Origin: Coenobita brevimanus
Lineage: Eukaryota > Arthropoda > Malacostraca > Decapoda > Coenobitidae
NCBI GenBank assembly: GCA_032717465.1
Contig: CM064657.1
Location: forward strand, 23,018,848-23,082,847
Direction of reading: 5' to 3'
Length of the DNA stretch: 64,000 bases
Under the pieces are notes generated by a model. That model did not search any database. It was not told where the DNA came from and was given only the letters and a program-made list of their open reading frames with translations. The position numbers and the translations under genes are program-made. This document shows positions 54,251-64,000 of this stretch, one piece after another; the first letter of the stretch is position 1, and every line of letters begins with the position of its first letter.

Positions 54251-55490
54251 CAGGGTGGTGTAGTGTGGTGCAGTGTGGTGTGATGTGGTGTGTAGTGTGG
54301 TGCGGTGTGGTGTGGTGTTGTGTGGTGTGGTGCATGGTGGTGTGGAGTTGTGTGGTGTGGTGCATGGTGGTGTGGTGTTGTGTGGTGTGGTGCATGGTGG
54401 TGTGGTGTTGTGTGGTGTGGTGCATGGTGGTGTGGTGTTGTGTGGTGTGGTGCATGGTGGTGTGGTGTTGTGTGGTGTGGTGCATGGTGGTGTGTTGTTG
54501 TGTGGTGTGGTGCATGGTGGTGTGGTGTTGTGTGGTGTGGTGCATGGTGGTGTGGTGTGGTGCATGGTGGTGTGGTGTGATGCATGGTGGTGTGGTGTTG
54601 TGTGGTGTGGTGTTGTGTGGTGTGGTGTTGTGTGGTGTGGTGTTGTGTGGTGTGGTGCATGGTGTTGTGTGGTGTTGTGTGGTGTGGTGCATGGTGGTGT
54701 GGTGTTGTGTGGTGTGGTGCATGGCGGTGTGGTGTGTGGTGTGGTGCATGGTGGTGTGGTGTAGTGTGGTGTGGTGCATGGTGGTGTGGTGTTGTGTGGT
54801 GTGGTGCATGGTGGTGTGGTGTTGTGTGGTGTGGTGCATGGTGGTGTGGTGTAGTGTGGTGTGGTGCATGGTGGTGTGGTGTTGTGTGGTGTGATGCATG
54901 GTGGTGTGGTGTTGTGTGGTGTGGTGCATGGTGGTGTGGTGTTGTGTGGTGTGGTGTTGTGTGGTGTGGTGTTGTGTGGTGTGGTGTTGTGTGGTGTGGT
55001 GTTGTGTGGTGTGGTGCATGGTGGTGTGGTGTTGTGTGGTGTGGTGCATGGTGGTGTGGTGTTGTGTGGTGTGGTGCATGGTGGTGTGGTGTTGTGTGGT
55101 GTGGTGTTGTGTGGTGTGGTGCATGGTGGTGTGGTGTTGTGTGGTGTGGTGCATGGTGGTGTGGTGTTGTGTGGTGTGGTGCATGGTGGTGTGGTGTAGT
55201 GTGGTGTGGTGCATGGTGGTGTGGTGTTGTGTGGTGTGGTGTGTGGTGTGGTGTGGTGCATGGCGGTGTGGTGTTGTGTGGTGTGGTGCATGGCGGTGTG
55301 GTGTTGTGTGGTGTGGTGCATGGCGGTGTGGTGTTGTGTGGTGTGGTGCATGGCGGTGTGGTGTGGTGTATGGCGGTGTTGTGTGATGTGGTGCATGGCG
55401 GTGTTGTGTGGTGTTGTGCATGGCGGTGTTGTGTGGTATGATGCATGGTGGTGTTGTGTGGTGTAGTGCATGGAGGTGTGCAGTGTGATG
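54251..55490. repeat. 30-bp higher-order GGTGT satellite
   Basis: The core is a 30-bp unit containing TGCATGGTGGTGTGGTG and TTGTGTGGTGTGG, repeated about 35 times. Some stretches drop to the inner 15-bp TGGTGTGGTGTTGTG unit. All six frames are nearly stop-free, giving false reading frames of up to about 626 codons on the minus strand. The plus strand has almost no A or C apart from GCATGG. Confidence 0.95.
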
Positions 55491-56715
55491 CACGGTGCTG
55501 TAGTGTGGTGTAGTTTGGTTTGGTGCAGTGGGATGTGGTGTGTAGTGTTGTGTGTGGTGTGGCGTAGTGGTGTGGTGTGGTGTACAGTAATGTGATGTGG
55601 TGTGATGTACTGTGATGTCCTTGCTCTGGTGATCACACTGACGGCACCCTCACCTGTCGATAACAAAGCGGCGCTCGGAGGACAGTACGGAGGTCAGGTA
55701 GCGCACTACCACCCTAAACTGCTACCTCACTAATTATGTGGTTATGTTTATTAAAAGCATAAGGGTGGGTAGGAACCTGATGTAGGAAACGGACAGCTTA
55801 ACAGTAGGAGAGCTTTTATCAGGATAGGGGGGCTGAAAGAACTGACTACTATTTCATCATCATTCCAGTCCTAGTATTCTGAGGCTGAAATTACGTTTAT
55901 GTTGATAGTAATAATGTTTACTGTAGTCTTATTGTTTTTGTTTGTGAAAAATCCGATCCACTAATCATTCTGATCTATTTAGCTCAGTTAGTATAATATT
56001 AGCCTTCTACAGTGATTCATAAATATTTCGTGCTGGTGCTGTGACGCTGTGTCGCAGTTGACTGCACTGTTGTTAATTATCTGGGCTGTGAATATCAATA
56101 CTTTGGAGATTAGTTATTGTATCGTATGTTGTCTGGAACAGCTTGGCATTGTGACCTCAATTTAGAGAGCTGATTTTAACACCAGCACTGGGATTTACAG
56201 TGATAGCAAGAGCAAATTTCTTTTAAAGCATACATCTTCCATTTGTCGCCTGATGAATTATAAGCTGTATTATCTCCGTTTGCTGTCGTTAAGCTGTGCA
56301 TTGCTACCTCTGCGCTTTTGTTGTACCCTGCCCGTTCGTTCCATTGTTGTACTCTCGCCATTTCTCCCTTCTTCACTTGTGTTCACAATGCTTCCCCAGA
56401 GCGTCTGGTTTACTGTAATGGTGTGCGTGTGTGCGCGAGATGTGTGCGTGGGTGTGCCGTAATATAGTTATGTGGTAATGCGGTGGCTGGCGGTGGGTGG
56501 CAACTTCCCCTGACGAGCGCCCCCCGGGACCGCCGCCGCCAGACACCACCGCCCCCCCCTGAGGGACCCCGAGGTAATTTCAAAATCGAAAATATACCAT
56601 TTAGATGCAAAATTTTCGCCTTTCCTGGGGACTTGGCCGAGGACTTGCTCTGACTGAGGACGCGAGGGAGTAGGAAAGTTTGAGAGGAGGGAAGATGGAG
56701 ATTGTGGGGAGGTAG
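55491..56715. other. Satellite fringe and anonymous DNA
   Basis: Degenerate GGTGT units fade by about 55615. 55640-56460 is AT-rich DNA with no recognised gene. 56470-56580 is a short GC-rich stretch with no recognisable domain. Confidence 0.5.
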
Positions 56716-56716
56716 G

Positions 56717-56718
<2 letters not shown>

Positions 56719-56784
<66 letters not shown>

Positions 56785-57400
56785 CTCTATGGAGGGATGT
56801 CGAGAGATGGAGAGTGAGAGAGAGAGAGAGGAGGGGACTGGGGACAAGGCAAACTCCAGGGAAAAGGACCGAGAAAGAGGAGAGAAAAGAGAGATAAGGA
56901 GAGTGGAAAATGAAAAGATATAAAAAATAATGATAGAATGAAGGGCGGAAAGCATGCGACAAACAGAAGGGATGGAGAAAGAATATTGGGAGAAAAAGGA
57001 AAGCATAAGCGAAGGAGTGAAGGACATCTCTTGAGAGGGATGCCGAAATGGAGAGAGTTGGGAGCTAGGGACGGGGTAAGCTCTAGGGAGATGGAAGAAG
57101 GGAGGGAGAGAAGAAGGGAAGGAAGGAAGGAGGGAAAGAGGAAGGTTGTGAGAGTGGAAAAGATGAAGGAAGGGAGAGAGGGAGAGTGAGGGTAGTGGCA
57201 GGGAGGTAGGGAAGAAAAGAGGGAGGGAGGAATGGAGGGAGCGAAGGAGGGAAGGAGGAGGGGAAAAGAGAGGGCGGAAGACGAGGAGTTGGTGACAGGA
57301 GGAAAATGGAAGGTGGGCGGAGGGAGAGGAGGAGAGGGAAGGTAGTGGAGAGTGCGAAGGGAAGTCAGAGAAAATAGAATAGTGGTGTGACGCTCAAAGG
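56719..57400. repeat. (GA)n and purine-rich tract
   Basis: Pure GA runs (56719-56780, with a GGA break) followed by about 600 bp of A/G-rich DNA with GGAAGGAAGG units near 57110-57250. Confidence 0.85.
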
Positions 57401-57424
57401 GAAGAAGATGTTGATAGGTAATGG

Positions 57425-57427
<3 letters not shown>

Positions 57428-57492
<65 letters not shown>
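57428..57492. repeat. (GT)n microsatellite
   Basis: Pure GT array. Confidence 0.95.
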
Positions 57493-57495
<3 letters not shown>

Positions 57496-57539
57496 ACAAG
57501 TAGGCAGCATTTATTAGTTTACTGTTTACAAGGTAAACT

Positions 57540-58032
57540 TGGAGACATCATGAAAAGTTGCTTGCCAGTATGTGTGAAACGAAAGGTATAGCAACGAATG
57601 TATATTCCCAGCTATGACGTACGGTTTGAGACCTGGAAGGTGACTAGATCAATGGAAAACCAACTAATCCGTTCTCAAAGAGCAATGGAAAGGTCATTGT
57701 TGGGAAAATCTTTGAGAGACAGCAAGAGATCAACTTGGGTAAGAGAGCAGACTAAAGTCTGAAACGTTATAGAAGCTATAAAAGTGCAGGAATGGAGGTG
57801 GACAGGTCCTGCAGCAAAAATAAGGGATAACCGATGAAGCAAGAGGCTGACTGACTGTACTTCAAGAGATTGCAAGTGTAGCAGAAAAAGGCTAGACACG
57901 AGGTGGAGATGAGATGGAGAAGTTTGCAGACAAAACGTGGCTGAGATTGGCTCAGTCAAGGAATTCGTGGAAAAGGTTGGAGGAGGCCTTTGTTCTGGAG
58001 TGGACCTTGCGATGGCTGATGATGATGATGAT
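57540..58032 (+). pseudogene. RTE-type LINE 3' fragment with (GAT)n tail
   Basis: The plus strand in shifting frames encodes the post-RT C-terminal region: LPVCVKRKV, MTYGLRPGR-type TYG, SMENQLIRSQRAMERSLLG, WVREQT, VIEAIKVQEWRWTGPAA, and then EKFADKTWLRLAQSRNSWKR. It ends in LRWLMMMM, the read-through of the (GATGAT)n tail at 58018-58032. This ending resembles RTE/BovB-type elements. It is a different lineage from the LINE at 21719, 5'-truncated and frameshifted. Confidence 0.75.
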
Positions 58033-58129
58033 TTCTGTCTATCTGTTTATCTACCTGTCCATCTGTCTATCTATCTGTCTATCTGTCCAACTATCTATCT
58101 AGCTATCTGTGTATCTATCTATATTTATT
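58033..58129. repeat. (TCTA/TCTG)n microsatellite
   Basis: Tetranucleotide array between the LINE tail and repeat C copy 3. Confidence 0.85.
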
Positions 58130-58545
58130 TGGTGGTAGGTGGGGGCGTTCATCATCCACTCACTCGATGTAATGTTGCTCTTGGGTGACTGCCCTTTCCT
58201 CTCTTCCGTCCTTCATTCCTCCCTTCATCTTCTTTCTCTCATTCATTCTTTCCTCTTCCTTTTGTCAATGGGTGACTCTAGACTGAGTGACAAGTCAAGT
58301 GGTATCCTGTACACCAGGGAACCACTTACTACGTTGGGTGGTAACCATGCAACCAAATTATGGTGCCTGGTGGTTTACTGGGTAATTAAGGCTCTCCGGT
58401 CGAATTGACCCGGTGCAGGTTTATATCCAATGAGTGGTTGGGGTTAATTGTTCATGTAATGCCACTGAGGAATGAGTAAGGCTGGTCATCCTCATCTTAA
58501 ATGTCAGGACTAACTTGACTAACACCGGGCTCCTAAGCTCCTTAT
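58130..58545 (+). mobile_element. Repeat C copy 3 (sense)
   Basis: Starts GGTGGTAGGTGGGGGCG, then a pyrimidine-rich segment, then the A-box-like TGGTTTACTGGGTAATTAAG and B-box-like GGTTTATATCC (about 58368-58430), and ends in CCGGGCTCCTAAGC. It is directly followed by an antisense LINE fragment at 58546. Confidence 0.65.
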
Positions 58546-58760
58546 GGGGCCTTAATCCAGTAAGAGGTGGCCGCAAACAAATCGCCTCCATGTCGTCCTG
58601 TCAGCACCATTTCATTGCCCTGCTCCCAGCTAACACCCGACTTTCTCACACCTCTCCACTCCATCTCATCCTTGTCCTCCCCCTCCCTCTACCCTCCCCC
58701 TCCACTTCACTTGCATACACAGTCCTTGTTAGTCTCTCGCTATCCATCTCTCCACATGGT
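58546..58760 (-). mobile_element. 5'-truncated copy of the RTE-like LINE (antisense)
   Basis: The reverse complement matches the 3' 215 bp of the LINE at 21719 (GGCCACCTCTTACTGGATTA near the end). The terminal GTCTGGCAAT and (AGAT)n tail are missing, replaced by repeat C sequence. Confidence 0.75.
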
Positions 58761-59037
58761 CATATATATATATATAGAACCAGGTAGGCGAAGTCGATGG
58801 TCATTATTTTAGTACTAAATGTAACTGTGTGTGTCTGTCTGTGTCGAAAACTCAAATCTCAGAAAGTATTGGTTGTAGAAAGAAAAGTTATTAATAAAAG
58901 TTGTTTAGAGTCACAACTTGAGTTCGTCACTAAGACAGCACTGGGAGTCAGTCAGGATGGATACATAATAGTCCGGTTTTCACCTAACAGTAGTATTACA
59001 GTCTACCTGGCTCACAGATAACGGGTAGTCTTATATA

Positions 59038-59039
<2 letters not shown>

Positions 59040-59133
<94 letters not shown>
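59040..59133. repeat. (TA)n microsatellite
   Basis: Pure TA array of about 94 bp. Confidence 0.95.
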
Positions 59134-59135
<2 letters not shown>

Positions 59136-60585
59136 TAGATCTTTACGTTAATCTTCTGTAGTATATTTTTTCAGTGTTATGGTAGCAATATTTATTCACG
59201 AGGAAGAAGGCAAAATACCTTCATATTTGTAAGGGTTCCAGCATTCCTGACGAGCTGCGTATCACGGGTAAGTAGGCTTTGCTTAATGAGAGATACGGAG
59301 AAGGAGTTGATCTCGGGTTAATAAAAAAAAAAAAAATGAATGGTTATAATGCAAAGAAAGGGTGACGTAACTTTTCACAAAAAAGACTGTATGCCATGCT
59401 ACTGAAAGTGGTTGAGAGGAAAGACGTTATTTTTGCGGAAATGAACGGTAGTATTATAGGGATAAAACAAATTCCTGGTCAACGTGTAAGTGCCGTGAAC
59501 AGGGAGAGGAAAATTTCACGAAAGGTAACAGAATTGAGGATAAACTTCACTGCATGTCATAAATAACGCGGTGGCGGGTGAAAAGCATTTTGGGAAAGGT
59601 CAGGTAAATATGCTTGTTTGGTTATCTTTTATGAAAAAAGTTAAAAGGCTGCATTTTGGGGGGAGGGGGGTCGCATTTTTGTTCTTTCTCGTAACTTTGA
59701 GAGTTTTCGACTTTTGTATCGAGTTATAAATTTGGTTTTAATGAAAGCCTGTGTAAAGCGACACATCTTGAAGCAATGACGAGTTAACGAAGTTATTTTT
59801 TTAAATGACCGAAGCTGATCGTGGGTATGAGCGAAAAAAAAAAAAAAAGAGGGGAGGACCTTCTTCGAAGCAGTTTGTAGTTAAATGACCTTGAAAGAGT
59901 GCAAGATGGTCAGAGGGGCTTGCATAATGCTACTGATATCGGTTTGACCCTTTTCATTCTTGTTAGCTTTGGACATGTTGTAACAGTTCTTCCTCAGAGA
60001 TTAATTTTATTTATTGCAACCTAATATATCCTTCTTATAATCATTAATGCAAACTATCAGTACTGAAAGTATGTGAATAATGTACATGAGAATATTGAAG
60101 TATATATGATATGCAAAACAGCTCGCTGGGGGAGGAGTGCCAGGGTGTCACCAGTGCCAACATGACTACGGCTGTCTCACACTCCCACACATAAACCAGG
60201 CCAGCCACAATATAATGTCATCTGGTACCATTATGAAAATAGAATTACCTCTGAATACCTAATTATTAATCAGGTCATGAATTTTTAGGTCAGGTTGTTG
60301 TGAAAGAATAATATATTCATTAATGGTCAGTTATGAATACCAGCTGCTCTGGTAAATACGTAATTATAATTCTCTCGCTTAGAAGAAACTTCTTTATGAT
60401 CTCGGCCTTGATTTCTTGCTACCGTCAGACAGTTTTATTTCAGTAAAGGAGTGAAAAAGCTTTTAACTCAAGCCCTTCCGTGCGCTGACAGTTTTGCCTA
60501 CCGGCAGTTGATATTATTTGGAGTAGCTGTGGGAAGCTTCTATGACAGCTTATGCGACATAATGGCAGGTAGAACTGCACAGGTT
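59134..60585. other. Anonymous DNA
   Basis: No gene or named repeat. A-runs lie near 59323 and 59834. Confidence 0.5.
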
Positions 60586-60589
60586 GTTC

Positions 60590-60787
<198 letters not shown>

Positions 60788-61570
60788 TGTTACGGAACAG
60801 AGAAAAATAACGTACACTTTAAGTGAGAATACTAAGAGTCACTACTGTCCCGTAAAGTTCCAGGTTCAAAACAAAAGAGTTAGGTAAAATTACAAGTTAA
60901 AGTTTAATGCACAAACTAACAACAAAACATTCAGGACTCATAAGGATAATGTAATGGCAAAAAACAGGTTAAATATATGGTTAACTGCAATAGCCTCTAT
61001 TAACACGAAATTAGCAAGAGTAAATTTATCTAAGTCAGCCCTGATAAAATGAGATACCAGATAATACTCAGTGAATGCCAGATAAATTATTACAGATACA
61101 AACTATTATCAAAAATGACTGCTATAAAACCCTACATTAATCACAAAGACCTCACTAGGCCTAAGAATTAACCTTATGCTACACAGTACAAGAAAAAATA
61201 CGACAGTTATACTCAAATTACACACAGCTGCTAGATGTTTGGAGATTTCTTGAGCACTCACAATAATAATATCTGTACAGGGGAGGACAGAGATGTGAAC
61301 AAAATGAGGAGCAGATCTAAGTGGCAATGATGCAGAGACTGAGCTCATTATATAGGGGCCAGGAGAGCTTGATACAACTTGTAAGAAGGACGCGCAAATG
61401 AAGCCATGGGGACAGAGAGCTGAAAATCCCGCAAAGTATAACAGAGAGAACGACTTACTCTACTATAACGGTAGAAGGGGGGACTGAGGCAGAACACGCT
61501 CGTGATCAAACATGCAGCAACTGTGCGTTAAAATTACACAAAGGATGATGAAATCATAGGCTATGTAACA
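60788..61570 (-). repeat. 3' LTR of the minus-strand gypsy-type element
   Basis: On the minus strand it starts TGTTACATAG and ends CCGTAACA (783 bp). The purine tract GTGGGGAGG lies directly upstream. The partner 5' LTR lies outside the window, so LTR identity and target duplication cannot be checked. Confidence 0.75.
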
Positions 61571-62886
61571 CCTCCCCACAAAGAAAAAAGAAATTTACAA
61601 AGGAAATTTCTTATTACTCTAAAACAATCTGTATATGGCATTACAGACCATGCAAAGGTCTTTCCTAATGTTACAAAAAATGAGATCTCCCTAGCACGTT
61701 CAGTCATAGGTACTTGCCAGTATCCCTTTAACAAATCAAACTTACTTATGTACCTAGCCTTTCCGATCTTGTCTATGCAATCTTCCACACGAGGGAGAGG
61801 GTAAGTGTCTGTTTTAGTTATCTGATTAACACGTCTGTAGTCGATGCAAAACCTCTGTGACCCACCTGGCTTAGGGACTAGAGTGACAGGAGAACTCCAC
61901 TCGCTCTGACAGGGCTCAATCAACATGTGGTCCAACAGGTAGCCAAGCTCCTTCTGGATGAAAGGAACTTTCACTGGGTTCACACGGTAAGGAGGCAATT
62001 TAATTGGCTTTGCGTCTCCAACATCGACATCATGCATCAACACAGTGGTTCTTCCTGGAGTAGCACGGAACACTTGCGGGTACTCCTGCAGTAATGCCGA
62101 AAACTCCTGCCTTTCCTTGGGTGGTAGATGAGAAAGCTTAGTCTGGAGATCATTCATGATATCAGGATTCTTCCCCAAACTATCACTCAGGCTCATACTG
62201 CATGGGAGAGCTTCACTTGCAGACTCGGGTGGAACAGCTACAGTGCAGACTGGATTATTTTCGTCCCGCCTGTGATATAACTTTAGCATGTTGATGTGAC
62301 ATAGTTGCTTGCTCTTTCTACGATCTGGTGTGGCGATGACATAGTTAACATCACTGAGTTTCTTCTCCACGAAATAAGGGCCACTAAACTTGGCTTGAAG
62401 AGGTTGCCCATGAACTGGTAGCAGAATCAAAACCTGATCTCCTGGCTGAAAGTGGCGTAACCTGGACTTCTTATCATACCAAGTCTTCATCTTCTCCTGA
62501 GCAGCTCCTAAATTCTCTCTCGCCAGCTGTAAAGCAGTGGACAGCCGTTCTTTGAACTTCATCACATACTCCAGCAGGTTGACGTCATCTTCCTCCGACA
62601 GCCAGCATTCCTTGAGTAACTTAAGGGGTCCTCTTACTTCATGGCCAAACAGTAGTTCAAAAGGTGAGAAGCCCAGTGATTCATTTGGAGATTCTCTTGC
62701 GGCAAACACAACGAATGGAAGACCTTTATCCCAGTCTTTCTGATGTTCCAAACAGTATTTCTTGAGCATCGATTTGAGTGTTTGATGATATCTCTCCAAC
62801 GCTCCTTGGGTCTGGGGATGGTAAGCTGAAGACGTGATCTGGGTGATGCCCAACTCTTTCAGAGACTGCTTGAAAACATTCGACAT
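61571..62886 (-). pseudogene. Integrase C-terminal half fused to RT N-terminal half
   Basis: One open frame from ATG 62884-62886 (stop just inside the LTR at 61561). It starts in the integrase core (SSAYHPQTQGALERYHQ; catalytic Glu at 62794-62796). It runs through FSPFELLFGHEVRGPL and an SH3-like C-terminal part (FQPGDQVLILLPV, FSGPYFVEKKLS), and after a linker enters RT: IKLPPYRVNPVKVPF, LVPKPGGSQRFCIDYRRVNQ, YPLPRVEDCIDKIG and motif A KFDLLKGYWQVP (Asp at 61735-61737). After VTLGKTFAWSVMPY the protein becomes non-RT. YxDD, thumb and RNase H are absent, so this copy cannot encode an active RT. Confidence 0.88.
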
Positions 62887-63677
62887 GAAATTACTTCCCG
62901 GTCTGACTGTACCTCCTTGGGCAGACCAAACTTTGTGAAGAACCCTAGCATTTCCTTAACCACGTTCTTTGCTGAGATATTTCTAAGTGGAATGGCTTCA
63001 GGATAACGAGTAGCCATATCAATCATGGTCAACACATAAGAAAATCCTGAAGAAGTCTTAGGAAGAGGGCCCACAATATCCACCAACACACGGGTGAAAG
63101 GCGCCTCAAAAGGAGGAATGGGAACTAGAGGTGCAACCTTTTCGGTCTGATTACACTTCCCCACAACTTGACAGGTGTGACAAGACTTACAATACCAGGA
63201 AACATCCCTGAAGATACCTGGCCAGTAGAAGTGTTTCAAAATGCGTGCCACAGTCTTCCTCACTCCAAGGTGTCCTGCCAAACTGGAATCATGAGCCACT
63301 CGAATGATATCCTGCCTACAAACACGAGGGATGACAACTTGATGTACAACCTCCCATTCACAGTCGGCTGATGCTGTTGGGGGTCTCCACTTCCTCATAA
63401 GTACTCCTGACTTTACATAATAACAAGTAGAAGCACCGGCTGACTCTTCTTCACTGTAAGCAGAGTTAACTAGACCTTTCAACTCAGGGTCAGCAACCTG
63501 CAACTCAACCAACTCTTGACGAGACAAATTATCAACACTACGGGGTACTGCCTCATCTGGTGAGTGGTCCAAATTAGCAAGAAAAGTGTCAGCTAGGATA
63601 ACATCATCATCATCATTATCCTCTAAATCACCAGTAACTTTAGACTTAGCCCTAGTGACAGCACATGCAGGGAACAC
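62859..63677 (-). pseudogene. Integrase N-terminal half (zinc finger and first catalytic residues)
   Basis: After an acidic linker (DNDDDDVILADTFLANL), the HHCC finger reads HDSSLAGHLGVRKTVARIL and CKSCHTCQ. The core starts LVDIVGPLPKTSSGFSYVLT (first Asp at 63078-63080) and reaches KEVQSDR (second Asp at 62901-62903). A one-base deletion just after this separates it from the rest of integrase at 62886. Catalytic residues on both sides of the break are intact. Integrase inserts the cDNA into the genome. Confidence 0.88.
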
Positions 63678-64000
63678 ATCAGGGACATCATATCCTGGGC
63701 CGCAGCCACTGGCTCACTAGACAACTGAGGAGCTGGACACACTTGACTTCCACCAATATCATTTCCAAGTAAGAAAGTTACACCTGACATTGGGAGTGTC
63801 TCAACCAACCCAACCATAACGGAACCATTAACAAAACCAGACTCTAAATTCACTCTGCACAGAGGGACAGAGAAGTAATTATTTCCTACACCTTGTAAGA
63901 TTACAGTTTCATCAGAGGAATTAACATTAGAGCCTAGAACACTGGTCAGCATAAGGGATTGGCAAGCACCTGTATCACGATATATTTTAACTGATTTCCT
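63623..64000 (-). pseudogene. Retropepsin-like protease region (5' end outside window)
   Basis: At the window edge the minus strand reads KSVKIYRDTGACQSLML, with the catalytic DTG at 63968-63976. FSVPLCRVNL, VGLVETLPMSG and FLLGNDIGG follow; a hydrophobic-Gly-Asn/Asp block is typical of retropepsins. A short frameshift near 63650 separates it from the integrase frame (the linker FPACAVTRAKSK continues in the other frame). It would cleave the Gag-Pol polyprotein. The start lies beyond the window. Confidence 0.82.

Larger units (their letters stand above)
60788..64000 (-). mobile_element. Gypsy-type LTR element with protease-integrase-RT order (partial)
   Basis: The minus strand reads protease, integrase, partial RT, then a polypurine tract and LTR. 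The element continues beyond position 64000, where Gag and the 5' LTR should be. Integrase before RT is the Gmr1-type order, unlike canonical Ty3/gypsy (RT before integrase). RT after its motif A region and all of RNase H are missing, and frameshifts near 63650 and 62900 interrupt pol. Confidence 0.85.

Noticed and set aside
52880..55615. Telomeric repeat
   Set aside because: The unit is GGTGT/TGTGG with a 30-bp period, not the arthropod TTAGG or another standard telomere unit.
53706..55666. Very long His/Thr/Pro reading frames (up to about 626 codons, minus strand) and Val/Trp/Cys frames (plus strand)
   Set aside because: They exist in all frames because the GGTGT satellite lacks stop codons; there is no domain, and composition simply reads the repeat.

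Overview
The window is eukaryotic, intergenic, repeat-built DNA. I could support no host protein-coding exon, no tRNA gene and no intact functional RNA gene. Long (TA)n, (GA)n, (CA)n and (TCTA)n arrays, many minisatellites, several non-LTR retrotransposon families, Ty3/gypsy-type LTR elements and tRNA- and 5S-derived SINEs point to an arthropod. A decapod crustacean is my best guess, from general resemblance only.

Layout. 0-3.7 kb: two copies of a tRNA-headed SINE, one split by a poly(A)-ended Jockey-like LINE, then fragments of two more short repeats, all separated by (TA)n. 3.7-6.3 kb: mostly anonymous DNA. 6.3-14.4 kb: a run of at least eight minisatellite or low-complexity blocks with strong strand bias. 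14.4-18.4 kb: anonymous DNA with (TA)n. 18.4-21.4 kb: a foldback structure with about 500-bp inverted arms, flanked by further inverted motifs. 21.5-27.4 kb: an old gypsy-type element with deleted pol; a LINE sits in its 5' LTR and a 5S-rRNA-derived SINE in its leader. 29.3-30.2 kb: minisatellite. 30.2-36.1 kb: a very young LTR element with near-identical 1.05-kb LTRs and a perfect 5-bp target duplication, encoding Gag, a protease-like domain and an integrase zinc finger. 37-41 kb: purine-rich and GGT minisatellites. 41.1-45.7 kb: a nearly full-length CR1-like LINE whose ORF1 carries a coiled coil and an SGNH-esterase-like domain. 45.7-52 kb: anonymous DNA with two LINE fragments. 52.3-55.6 kb: a GGTGT-type satellite with a 30-bp higher-order unit. 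56-60.8 kb: simple repeats and LINE/SINE fragments. 60.8-64 kb: the 3' part of a minus-strand LTR element running off the window.

Two biological points stand out. First, the LTR element at the right end reads protease, then integrase, then reverse transcriptase on one strand. This is the unusual Gmr1-type order within Ty3/gypsy, and the 30-36 kb element fits the same plan. Second, a 5S-rRNA-headed SINE and a related fragment share their 3' end with a LINE that also lies here, suggesting a SINE/LINE partnership. All coding elements have frameshifts, stops or deletions, so none looks autonomous; the 30-36 kb insertion is so young that it was probably mobilised in trans.
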